Shown here in pieces: positions 7,228-13,645 of a stretch of DNA of 16,822 nucleotides. Every line of letters begins with the position of its first letter. Position 1 is the stretch's first letter. Source of the stretch: Patescibacteria group bacterium (GTDB taxonomy: Bacteria > Patescibacteriota > Gracilibacteria > JAHISY01); NCBI GenBank assembly GCA_018817365.1, contig JAHISY010000054.1:1-16822 (forward strand). Reading direction: 5' to 3'. Made by a program: the position numbers and the translations under genes. Below the pieces are notes generated by a model. It searched no databases. It saw only the letters and a program-made list of their open reading frames with translations, and was not told where the DNA came from.

Positions 7228-8279
7228 CTCAAAATTTCCACCAACTTCTCCGCGCTGAAATTTTCCACCGCCAAACTCTTCTCCGCAAACTCCTTCACTT
7301 TCCGAGAATAAGCCAGTCCGATTGCTGGCGTGCCCGCGAGTTGCGCGGCGACGAGCGAGTGCAGCCGCATTCCGATGACGAGGTCAAACTTATTCACCGC
7401 TCGCACGACTCCTTCCGCGCTTTCCGGCAACTCGAGCGTTTTCCAAAGTCGCGCGTGTTTCGAATGCCGGCAAATTTTTTGCCACACCGCCGCATCGCCT
7501 TTTCCAAACTCCGCGAAGGAAATCCGCGCGTGAGTTCTCTCCGAGATTTGATCGAGCGCCCGTCCGAATTCTGCAAAAAATTCTTCCTCGATTTTCGGGA
7601 AACTCCTTGCCGAAACCAAAATTTTCAACACACCCCGTTTTTTGATTTCCCGCGTTTTCGGAATTCGATTCACCAGCCAAAAACTCGTGTCTCGCCCAAG
7701 TTTCACTTTTTTGGCGGGGATGCCGAGTTTTTTCAGTTCACTCGCGGAGGCGGAATCGCGCACACCGATCCATTCCGCTTTTCGCAAACAGAAGCGTGTG
7801 AAATTTTGCGCGTAAATTCCCGTAATCGGACCAATCGACTGTCCGAGCAAAAAAACCGGTTTCCAAAAATAACGCGCAACTAAAAGATGAATCCCCCAAA
7901 TTAAGATTGCATGAAAACTCTCTTCATCAGTGAAAAGACCTCCACCTGGAAAAATCACCGCATCCGCTTCTCGAATTTTTCGCAAACTTCGCATCCAGCC
8001 TTCGCCCCTTCCGGAGAGGCTACGGCGGACAAGCCACCCGCTTTTCCAAAAACTTCTCCAGCCGGTGGGGAGGTGGGGGAGCGCATCTACGCCGTGAAAT
8101 CTTCTCACGAGATGCGGATTTCCCGCAAGCACGCAAACTTTCGCGCGCGGTAGTTCTTTCCCAATTTTTTTCAAAAAGCCCGCGAGAATCAATTCGTCTC
8201 CGATATTCCCCGCCCCGAAGTTTCCCACGAGCACGAGATTGGGCGCAGTTTTTCCGTTACGAAGACGATGGAAAGGCAA
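7224..8279 (-). CDS. csaB: Polysaccharide pyruvyl transferase family protein (CsaB-like)
   Basis: Members of this family attach pyruvate ketals from phosphoenolpyruvate to cell-wall sugars; in CsaB systems this anchors SLH-domain S-layer proteins. The 351-residue frame contains GNFGAGNIGDE (19-29), FPGGGLFTDEE (110-120), LLGQSIGP (144-151), GVRDSAS (172-178) and the C-terminal IGMRLHSLVAAQLAGTPAIG (302-321), a GT-B-like ending. Start is uncertain. TTG at 8279 is the longest, but GTG at 8234 (codon 16) would begin right at the first beta strand as in relatives. Residues 83-94, LVRRSLSGRGEG, are encoded by a palindromic repeat also found between genes, and lie in an extended loop. It is on the same strand as thrS but separated by 135 bp of repeats. 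Confidence 0.85.
   Translation of the reverse strand: MPFHRLRNGKTAPNLVLVGNFGAGNIGDELILAGFLKKIGKELPRAKVCVLAGNPHLVRRFHGVDALPHLPTGWRSFWKSGWLVRRSLSGRGEGWMRSLRKIREADAVIFPGGGLFTDEESFHAILIWGIHLLVARYFWKPVFLLGQSIGPITGIYAQNFTRFCLRKAEWIGVRDSASASELKKLGIPAKKVKLGRDTSFWLVNRIPKTREIKKRGVLKILVSARSFPKIEEEFFAEFGRALDQISERTHARISFAEFGKGDAAVWQKICRHSKHARLWKTLELPESAEGVVRAVNKFDLVIGMRLHSLVAAQLAGTPAIGLAYSRKVKEFAEKSLAVENFSAEKLVEILS
7999..8033 (-). repeat. Intragenic copy of the CTTGTCCGCCGTA repeat
   Basis: The coding strand reads CTTGTCCGCCGTAGCC, then CTCTCCGGAAGG, then GGCGAAGG. The outer parts match the intergenic copy at 4106-4136. It is in frame and open, encoding LVRRSLSGRGEG. Confidence 0.75.
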
Positions 8280-8414
8280 GGTGGGTGAAATTAATAAGCT
8301 CCCAAATTTTCAATTTTCTAATTCTCAAATTTTCAAATAAACATCAAATCCGAAAATTTCGGGGAGTTTGTGCTGACTTGAACATTAGAATTTATTTGAA
8401 AATTTGGAACTTGG
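8280..8414. repeat. AT-rich inverted repeats between thrS and csaB
   Basis: Runs of CAAATTTTCAAATAAA type (about 8325-8341) and the inverted GAATTTATTTGAAAATTTGG (8388-8407) flank a small hairpin CCGAAAATTTCGG (8350-8362). A similar run occurs at 14428-14470 after hisF. The central hairpin could slow polymerase coming from thrS but has no clear T-run. Confidence 0.5.
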
Positions 8415-10136
8415 TTATTGAAAATTTTTCACAAAATCCTCAATCGTGACAGTCTCCTGCTCCTTTTTTCCGCGTTCCCGAACGGTAACCTTTTTGGATT
8501 TCACTTCTTTCTCTCCGACGACGAGGAGGTAGGGGATTTTCATTAATTCGCCATTGCGCACTTTTTTTGAAAGTGAATCATTAGATTTGTCGATACCGAC
8601 TCGCATTCCTTTTTCTCGCAGCTCGGCTGTGAATTTTTCACTCGTCTCCAAAAATTCCGCAGCCACCGGAATCACTCGCGCCACTTCCGGTTGCAAAAAA
8701 TTCGGCAATTCACCGGCGGTGTGCTCGAGCAGGACTGCCAAAAATCTTTCAAACGAACCGATGATGGCGCGGTGAATCATCACCGGTCGATGTTTCTCGC
8801 CGTCCTCCGCGATATAATTCAGATCGAATCTTTCGGGCAGATTGAAATCAATCTGGCAGGTGCCGAGTTGCCAATTGCGACCGATGGCATCTCTCACATT
8901 GAATTCAATCTTCGGACCGTAAAAAGCGCCCTCGCCTTCTTTCACCCCCCACTCGAGCTTCAATTTTCGCATTGCGTTTTCGAGCGCCGCCGTCGCTTTC
9001 TGCCAAACCGCATCATCGCCAATCGCCTTTTTCTCCGGTTTCGTCGCAATGAAAAGTTCGTAATTGCCAAAACCAAAAGTTTTATAAACATCGGTCGTGT
9101 ATTCGATGATTTTCACGATCTCATCTTCGAGTTGTTCCGGCGCGCAGTAAATGTGCGCGTCATCCTGCCGAAATTCCCGCACGCGCAGCAAGCCGTGCAG
9201 CACGCCCGAAAGTTCGAGGCGGTGGACGATTCCAAATTCCGCCACTCGCAATGGCAGTTCGCGATAACTTGGAATTCGCTCGGCAAAAAGCTGGCAGCCA
9301 CCGGGGCAGTTCATCGGTTTCACGGCGAACTCCCTTTCCTCGAATTTCGTGAAATACATATTCTCTTGGAAATTCTCGTAGTGTCCGGACTGTTTCCAAA
9401 GTTCGCTGCTCAAAATAATTGGCGTGGAAATTTCCACATAATCGCGTTTTTCATTTTCCGCTTTCATGAAATTCACAAGCTGGTCGTAAATAAATTTTCC
9501 GCGCGGGTGCCAAAATGCCGCGCCTGGCGCTTCCGGATGAAAGGAAAACAAGTCCAATTTTTTTCCTAACTCGCGGTGGTCGCGCCTCGCCGCCTCCTGC
9601 ATTCGTTCCTCCCATTCCTTTAATTCCTCCGCCGAGGCAAAAGCCACACCATAAATTCGTTGCAGCTGCGGGCGTTCGCTATCGCCCCGCCAATAGCTTC
9701 CCGAGACGCGCGTGAGTTTCACCGCTTTGATTTTATTCGTGCTGTCGAGATGCGGACCGCGGCAGAGGTCTACAAAATTACCCATTTTGTAAAAACTCAC
9801 TTTTTGCTCGCCCTCCTGTTTCAATTCCGCGACTAGTTCAGTTTTGAAATCTTGCTTCGTCTTTTGCAAAAACGTTTCCGCTTCTTCGATTGGCTCTTCG
9901 TATTTTTCAAATTTCAAATTTTGCTTGATGAGGTGTTTCATTTTTTTTTCAATCAGCAGAAGATCTTCGGGAATCAAAGTTCGCGGCAGCAGAAAATCAT
10001 AATAAAACCCTTCCTCGATCGCGGGACCGATTCCCAGTTTTGCGTCGGGAAACATTTCCAGCACTGCGGCGGCGAGGATGTGGCTGGCGGAGTGTCTCAA
10101 CATTTCACTGTCGACAATAGTTTTTTTCTTGTTCAT
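8415..10136 (-). CDS. thrS: Threonyl-tRNA synthetase lacking the TGS domain
   Basis: ThrRS charges tRNA-Thr. The 573-residue protein starts at the editing domain: HSASH (15-19) and CRGPH (125-129) supply the four H/H/C/H editing residues that remove mischarged Ser. The class II core carries zinc ligands C277 (MNCPGG), H328 (DDAH) and H455 (MIHRA), motif 2 RVREFRQDDAH (318-328) and motif 3 around R464. The anticodon-binding domain spans about 480-573 (GMRVGIDKSNDSLSKKVRNGE). The E. coli enzyme is 642 residues because it has an N-terminal TGS domain, absent here. No upstream in-frame TGS sequence is visible. TAAAAT lies eight bases before ATG 10136. Confidence 0.98.
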   Translation of the reverse strand: MNKKKTIVDSEMLRHSASHILAAAVLEMFPDAKLGIGPAIEEGFYYDFLLPRTLIPEDLLLIEKKMKHLIKQNLKFEKYEEPIEEAETFLQKTKQDFKTELVAELKQEGEQKVSFYKMGNFVDLCRGPHLDSTNKIKAVKLTRVSGSYWRGDSERPQLQRIYGVAFASAEELKEWEERMQEAARRDHRELGKKLDLFSFHPEAPGAAFWHPRGKFIYDQLVNFMKAENEKRDYVEISTPIILSSELWKQSGHYENFQENMYFTKFEEREFAVKPMNCPGGCQLFAERIPSYRELPLRVAEFGIVHRLELSGVLHGLLRVREFRQDDAHIYCAPEQLEDEIVKIIEYTTDVYKTFGFGNYELFIATKPEKKAIGDDAVWQKATAALENAMRKLKLEWGVKEGEGAFYGPKIEFNVRDAIGRNWQLGTCQIDFNLPERFDLNYIAEDGEKHRPVMIHRAIIGSFERFLAVLLEHTAGELPNFLQPEVARVIPVAAEFLETSEKFTAELREKGMRVGIDKSNDSLSKKVRNGELMKIPYLLVVGEKEVKSKKVTVRERGKKEQETVTIEDFVKNFQ

Positions 10137-10144
10137 GCTCAGTG

Positions 10145-10150
10145 ATTTTA
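10145..10150 (-). promoter_or_regulatory. -10-like TAAAAT for thrS
   Basis: On the minus strand TTTAAAAT is followed by eight bases and the ATG of thrS. The predicted leader is only one or two nucleotides, with no Shine-Dalgarno. Confidence 0.45.
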
Positions 10151-10220
10151 AAGGGAGAGGTGATAATGTTCAATGTATAATGTGCAATGAATTCGGATTG
10201 GGAGCTGTTTAGAATTGTTG

Positions 10221-10226
10221 TAAAAT
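10221..10226 (+). promoter_or_regulatory. -10-like TAAAAT for the small membrane protein gene
   Basis: TTGTAAAAT lies with exactly six bases (TCTCAT) before ATG 10233, the same geometry as at ftsQ, trpE, hisF and hisI. No Shine-Dalgarno lies between box and start. Confidence 0.5.
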
Positions 10227-10232
10227 TCTCAT

Positions 10233-10625
10233 ATGGGAAGTAATAAAGCTGAAAAGAAACGTTTAAAGATGCAGATCAAGCTTGCCAAAGCGCAGGCGAA
10301 GTTAGCCGAGAGCAAGCAGCCAAAATTAGAGCAAGCGGAGCCGCGGATTTTGCCGAAGGTGGAGATTTCACCAAAAATAGAAATTTCAAAAGAAGACAAA
10401 GCCTCCCCGGCGCTGCGATTCGCCGAAGCGGTGCGGGGGATTCTGTATCTGATTGGCTCAGCTTCGCTTGTTTTGGCGGTGATTTTGCAGGAGCGGGGAG
10501 TATGGCTCACTTTGGATAATATTGTGCAGAATCTGTTGCTGTTGCGGACAGGTCAATTTGCGCTGATCGTGATCGCACTGGCTTTGTTTATCTACGGGCT
10601 GAAACATATTCGGTTAGTGAGGTAG
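10233..10625 (+). CDS. Small two-helix membrane protein, unknown function
   Basis: I do not recognise this 130-residue protein. It has a charged, Lys/Ala/Gln-rich N-terminal helix (about 5-32) that could form a short coiled coil, a Pro/Lys/Glu linker (about 35-58), and two hydrophobic segments (about 70-85 and 108-124) separated by a short loop. Both ends probably lie on the cytoplasmic side. There is no signal peptide. Codon use and composition resemble the neighbours and the -10 spacing matches other genes, which argues that it is real. It faces away from thrS, with a 96 bp gap containing a degenerate AATGTTCAATGTATAATGTG run. Confidence 0.65.
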   Translation: MGSNKAEKKRLKMQIKLAKAQAKLAESKQPKLEQAEPRILPKVEISPKIEISKEDKASPALRFAEAVRGILYLIGSASLVLAVILQERGVWLTLDNIVQNLLLLRTGQFALIVIALALFIYGLKHIRLVR

Positions 10626-11097
10626 GGTTGTTTTTAAAAGCTGTTTAAATATTTCGAACGGAGTAATTTTTACAAAAATATAGAAGTTGAAATTTGTATT
10701 TATTACTTGGTGAGTAGATTTACTGAATTAAAAAACATGCTGAAAGAGATTGATTATGAATTTGAAACCCAATATGAAACCCCAATCTACCTCAACCCAA
10801 AACCGACCTCAAAAATTCCGCGGGAAATATCGCGTCAAATCTATGCGCCTGCAAGATTATGATTATTCATCCGACGGCGCGTATTTCATCACCCTCTGTG
10901 CCAAAAACCGCGAATATTTTTTCGGGGAAATCCGAGATGAATGTAAAAATCAAAAAATTTTGATTCCAACAAAAATTGGAGAAATTGCAGAAAAATTTTG
11001 GCGGGAAATTGAAAAATTGCATGATTTTGCAATCGTGGATGAATTTGTCGTGATGCCGAATCATATTCACGGAATTATTTTTATTCAAAATAATTAC

Positions 11098-11265
11098 GAT
11101 ATGGTAGAAACACGCCACGATATGGTAGAAACACGCCACGATACGGTAGGAAACACGCCACGATACGGTAGAAACACGCCACGATACGGTAGAAACACGC
11201 CACGATATGGTAGAAACACGCCACGATATGGTAGAAACACGCCACGATATGGTAGAAACACGCCA
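11098..11265 (+). repeat. Eight-copy 21 bp tandem array inside the transposase gene
   Basis: Units of GATATGGTAGAAACACGCCAC (ATG or ACG at the fourth position) repeat eight times. Starts are 11098, 11119, 11140, 11162, 11183, 11204, 11225 and 11246. Unit 3 is 22 bp because it reads GTAGGAAAC instead of GTAGAAAC. Each unit contains one arm of the hairpin at 11252-11280. Unit length is a multiple of three, so copy number alone does not change frame. Confidence 0.95.
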
Positions 11266-11280
11266 ATGGCGTGTTTCTAC
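11252..11280. repeat. REP-like perfect hairpin ending the array
   Basis: GTAGAAACACGCCA and TGGCGTGTTTCTAC are perfect 14 bp arms separated by one A. The left arm is part of the last repeat unit; only here is the complementary right arm present. This is the shape expected of a RAYT substrate, located within the transposase gene itself between the HUH and Tyr motifs. Confidence 0.88.
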
Positions 11281-11572
11281 GAATAATAACGACAAACCGA
11301 ATACAATCAGAAAATTCCAACAATTACCCAAAAAATCAATTTCATCAATTATCAATCATTTCAAAGGCGCGACCAAAAAATGGGCAGACAAAAATGATTG
11401 CGAATATTTTGCGTGGCAAAAAAATTTCTATGACCACATCATTCGCGATAAGGACGAATTAAACCGCATTCGAGATTATATTTTTCTGAATCCTCAAAAT
11501 TGGGGAAATGATAAAAATAATTCAGAGAATTTATATATTTAAATTTTACAAAAATCCAATTTAATCTAAATC

Positions 11573-11651
11573 ATCTGAACCATGATTCGCCTGATTACCC
11601 ATCCTACGCTCTTCGCTCCACTTTGTTTCGCTCCGAGCTTCGGAGGGCAGG
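11573..11651. repeat. Composite intergenic repeat after the transposase
   Basis: Two repeat types are joined. TCTGAACCATGATTCGCCTGATT (from 11573) belongs with the copies at 6933 and 7101. CGCTCTTCGCTCCACTT...GAGCTTCGGAGGGCAGG (11604-11651) has a shortened relative inside trpE at 12335-12379. No gene is supported between 11543 and 11716. Confidence 0.6.
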
Positions 11652-11716
11652 AATGATTGGCAGGATTGCGTGAAGTCAAAACCCAAGACAAAAAGGGTTT
11701 TTCTTGATTCTTTTCT

Positions 11717-13405
11717 TTACACACTCGCTTCCTCCAACGCCGTAATCACTCCCCGCACTTTTTTCTCAACCTCCCTGAATTCATTCCGCGGAACGGAATC
11801 CGCCACTACGCCCGCGCCGGCTTGCACGGTCGCTTTTCCATTCGCCGCGAAGAGGCTCCGCAAATTTACCGCCAAAACGCAGTCGCCCGTTAAGCTAAAA
11901 AATCCCACCGCACCGGCGTACGGTCCGCGCGCATCGGGTTCGAGTCGCTGAATTATTTTCATCGTTTCAATCTTCGGCGCGCCGGAGACCGTGCCCATCG
12001 GCATTTGCGCCGCGAGCGCGTCAAAGGCATTTTTGTCTTTCCGCAATTTCCCCACTACTTCGCTCGCGATGTGCTGCACGTGCGAGAATTTTTTAATCAC
12101 CATCAATTTTCGCACTTTCACGCTGCCAAATTCGCAGACTTTGCCGACATCATTCCGCGCGAGATCGACGAGCATCATGTGCTCCGCTTTTTCTTTTTCA
12201 TCATTCAATAATTCCTTCGCGAGCTGCTCATCGATTTTCGCATCTCCCGTAATTTTGCGCGTGCCTGCGAGCGGGTAATTTTCCACCCGTCCGTTTTCCA
12301 CTCGCACGATCAGTTCGGGCGAACTGCCAATTAGTTCCCTTTTTCGCTCTTCACTTCGTTGCGAGCTACGAAGGGCAAGCCCGCTTCCAAATTTCAGAAA
12401 AAACATGTGAGGGGAGGGGTTTACCTCGCGCAGCTTTTCGTAAAATTTCAAACGATCTCCCGCCAAATCAAAAAAGTATTTGCGGCTAATCACAAACTGA
12501 AAAGTGTTGCCCGCGAAGATTTCTTTTTTGCCTTCCGCTACCGCTGCTTCGAAATCTTTTTGGCTGCGGTTCGTCCCGCTCGCTCGCGCTGCGAATTTTC
12601 TCCCGCGACGGAGCGGTTGTTTCAAAATTTTCTCAAGCAGCCGGCTGCGATCTTCGCTCAAATAAAAATATCTCAGCTCTCCATTTTTTTTATCAAAAAT
12701 TAAACCGTCGAAATACAAACCGAACTCGAAATCGGGGAAGTCGGGATGCTTCCCAAATTTCACGCTTGGCTCGAAATAACGAGTCGCCTCATAATTCAAA
12801 TATCCAAACAGTCCGCCGCGGAACCCTTTTCCTTTCGGCAGTTTCGGCAAAAAAAGTTTCAACGCCTCGAAAGGATTCGGTGTGGCAAAAACTTTGGAAG
12901 CCCGTCCCGCGTTTGCGGGATTCACGATTAATTTTCCCGGTTCGCCCCGAATCACCGCGTGCGGCGCAAAGCCGAGATAACTTTTTCGTGAAAAATTGTC
13001 ATAATTTCCGAGCGATTCGAGCAAAAAACAGGTTTCGAAATTCTGTTTCAACCGCGCGAAAATTCCCAACAAATCAAGATTAGTTTTAATTTTCTTTTCG
13101 CGATATTTTAATTTTTTTGGGGAGAGTTTTTCGGCGAGCAAAAAAAAACTTTTTTGGCTTCCGCGCGAGACTCCCATCAGCACCCTCCAAATTTTATCCA
13201 CATCTTTTTTAGCGATTCCCAACTTTTCACCCTCCTGCTGTAGTTTCGCAATCAATTCTTTTTCACGTTTGGCATCACGGATGGGTTTTCCTTCACGAAT
13301 TTTGGTTGCGGCAACTTCGGTCGTGAGGTTTTGGCGGCGCGCGAGAATTCGCAAAAGCTCGATGTCGAGCGTGCTAATTTCGCTACGGAGTTTCTGGAGA
13401 TTCAC
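11717..13405 (-). CDS. trpE: Chorismate mutase-anthranilate synthase component I fusion
   Basis: Residues 1-90 form an AroQ chorismate mutase; 95-562 form a chorismate-binding TrpE/PabB domain. Every E. coli AroQ active-site position is matched at an offset of four: R7, R24, K35, D44, R47, E48, Q84. The C-terminal domain has LLES (128-131), SSPELIVRVE (361-370), AEHMMLVDLARNDVG (407-421), MPMGTVSGAPK (468-478) and AGAGVVADSVP (529-539). LAGTR (379-383) has Ala where ADC and isochorismate synthases carry Lys, so anthranilate synthase is favoured over PabB. No TrpG partner is in the window. About 17 extra residues (341-357) between FLKFG and LIGSSPEL are encoded by a repeat. GTG 13405 lies six bases after TGCTAAAAT. 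The fusion joins two enzymes that compete for chorismate. Confidence 0.88.
   Translation of the reverse strand: MNLQKLRSEISTLDIELLRILARRQNLTTEVAATKIREGKPIRDAKREKELIAKLQQEGEKLGIAKKDVDKIWRVLMGVSRGSQKSFFLLAEKLSPKKLKYREKKIKTNLDLLGIFARLKQNFETCFLLESLGNYDNFSRKSYLGFAPHAVIRGEPGKLIVNPANAGRASKVFATPNPFEALKLFLPKLPKGKGFRGGLFGYLNYEATRYFEPSVKFGKHPDFPDFEFGLYFDGLIFDKKNGELRYFYLSEDRSRLLEKILKQPLRRGRKFAARASGTNRSQKDFEAAVAEGKKEIFAGNTFQFVISRKYFFDLAGDRLKFYEKLREVNPSPHMFFLKFGSGLALRSSQRSEERKRELIGSSPELIVRVENGRVENYPLAGTRKITGDAKIDEQLAKELLNDEKEKAEHMMLVDLARNDVGKVCEFGSVKVRKLMVIKKFSHVQHIASEVVGKLRKDKNAFDALAAQMPMGTVSGAPKIETMKIIQRLEPDARGPYAGAVGFFSLTGDCVLAVNLRSLFAANGKATVQAGAGVVADSVPRNEFREVEKKVRGVITALEEASV
12335..12379 (-). repeat. 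Palindromic repeat inserted in trpE
   Basis: The plus strand reads CGCTCTTCACTTCG, then GAGCTACGAAGGGCAAG. The intergenic element at 11604-11651 has CGCTCTTCGCTCCACTT and GAGCTTCGGAGGGCAGG. It encodes roughly LALRSSQRSEERKREL in a place where relatives pass directly from the FLKFG-like strand to the GSSPE motif. Confidence 0.7.
12898..12922 (-). repeat. Small hairpin TCCCGC-GTTT-GCGGGA within trpE
   Basis: Perfect 6 bp arms with a GTTT loop, preceded by GAAGCCCG, encode NPANAGRAS near residues 162-170, in the variable N-terminal part of the TrpE domain. No second copy is seen in the window, so its status as a mobile repeat is only suggested. Confidence 0.4.
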
Positions 13406-13411
13406 GGAAGT

Positions 13412-13420
13412 ATTTTAGCA
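13412..13420 (-). promoter_or_regulatory. Extended -10 box TGCTAAAAT for trpE
   Basis: On the minus strand TGCTAAAAT, then six bases, then the GTG start at 13405. The box lies in the 28 bp between the 47-residue ORF and trpE, so trpE can be transcribed on its own, leaderless. Confidence 0.6.
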
Positions 13421-13433
13421 GTTCAGCTGCTGC

Positions 13434-13577
13434 TCAACGACCAAATAGTTTCCGGATTTGTTCCATTGTTTCTTCTAGCGCTCTTCTCGCTGTTTTCGAA
13501 GTATCATCCGGCTCACTACCACGATCTTGGGGGGTTTCGATGGAACGCTGAGCTGGTTCGGTGAGTTTTTTAGACAT
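13434..13577 (-). CDS. 47-residue hydrophilic protein, unknown
   Basis: An ORF from ATG 13577 to TGA 13434 encodes MSKKLTEPAQRSIETPQDRG at its start and ends ARRALEETMEQIRKLFGR. It is strongly charged, with a disordered-looking first half and an amphipathic helix at the end (about 28-46). I do not recognise it. Support for a real gene comes from its promoter (TTGACA at 13605-13610, TTAAAT at 13584-13589, six bases to the ATG) and from filling the gap between divergent hisF and trpE. It could also be a leader-type peptide for trpE, but it has no Trp codons, so classical Trp attenuation is not indicated. Confidence 0.5.
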   Translation of the reverse strand: MSKKLTEPAQRSIETPQDRGSEPDDTSKTARRALEETMEQIRKLFGR

Positions 13578-13583
13578 CAAAAA

Positions 13584-13610
13584 ATTTAATTAGTAAGCAT
13601 TTTATGTCAA
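13584..13610 (-). promoter_or_regulatory. Promoter of the 47-residue ORF
   Basis: TTGACA is a perfect -35 hexamer on the minus strand. A TTAAAT -10-like hexamer follows after 15 bp, and the ATG after six more. The spacer is slightly short. Confidence 0.45.
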
Positions 13611-13630
13611 AACTTTTTAGAAGCAAGATT

Positions 13631-13639
13631 TGCTAAAAT
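13631..13639 (+). promoter_or_regulatory. Extended -10 box TGCTAAAAT for hisF
   Basis: TGCTAAAAT, then six bases (TTTCGC), then the GTG of hisF at 13646. No Shine-Dalgarno is possible in the predicted leaderless transcript, and no good -35 is seen upstream, as often with extended -10 promoters. Confidence 0.6.
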
Positions 13640-13645
13640 TTTCGC

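Larger units (their letters stand above)
10756..11542 (+). pseudogene. RAYT / IS200-like Y1 transposase, frameshifted in a repeat array
   Basis: REP-associated tyrosine transposases are single-strand DNA transposases that act on REP hairpins. The first frame carries the family start FRGKYRVKSMRLQDYDYSSDG, AYFITLCAKNREYFFGEI and the HUH site VVMPNHIHGII (histidines near residues 103 and 105). It then enters an array of DMVETRH heptapeptides. In the third 21 bp unit an extra G shifts the frame, and translation ends at 11284-11286. The other half continues in the shifted frame to 11542: FYDHIIRDKDELNRIRDYIFLNPQNW, with the nucleophilic Tyr codon at 11429-11431. Removing the extra G restores one frame of about 261 residues from ATG 10756. 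It is either a recent inactivation, a slippage-controlled gene or an assembly error in the array. Confidence 0.85.

Noticed and set aside
8691..9569. 292-codon open frame antisense to thrS
   Set aside because: It lies wholly opposite the highly conserved ThrRS core and has no recognisable domain; long antisense frames are common in this codon usage.
11098..11265. Regular array considered as a CRISPR
   Set aside because: Units are contiguous 21 bp copies with no unique spacers, translated in frame within a transposase gene.
13194..13202. Perfect DnaA-box sequence TTATCCACA
   Set aside because: It is a single copy inside the chorismate mutase coding region, where it encodes conserved-looking residues (VDKI), far from dnaA and without neighbouring boxes.
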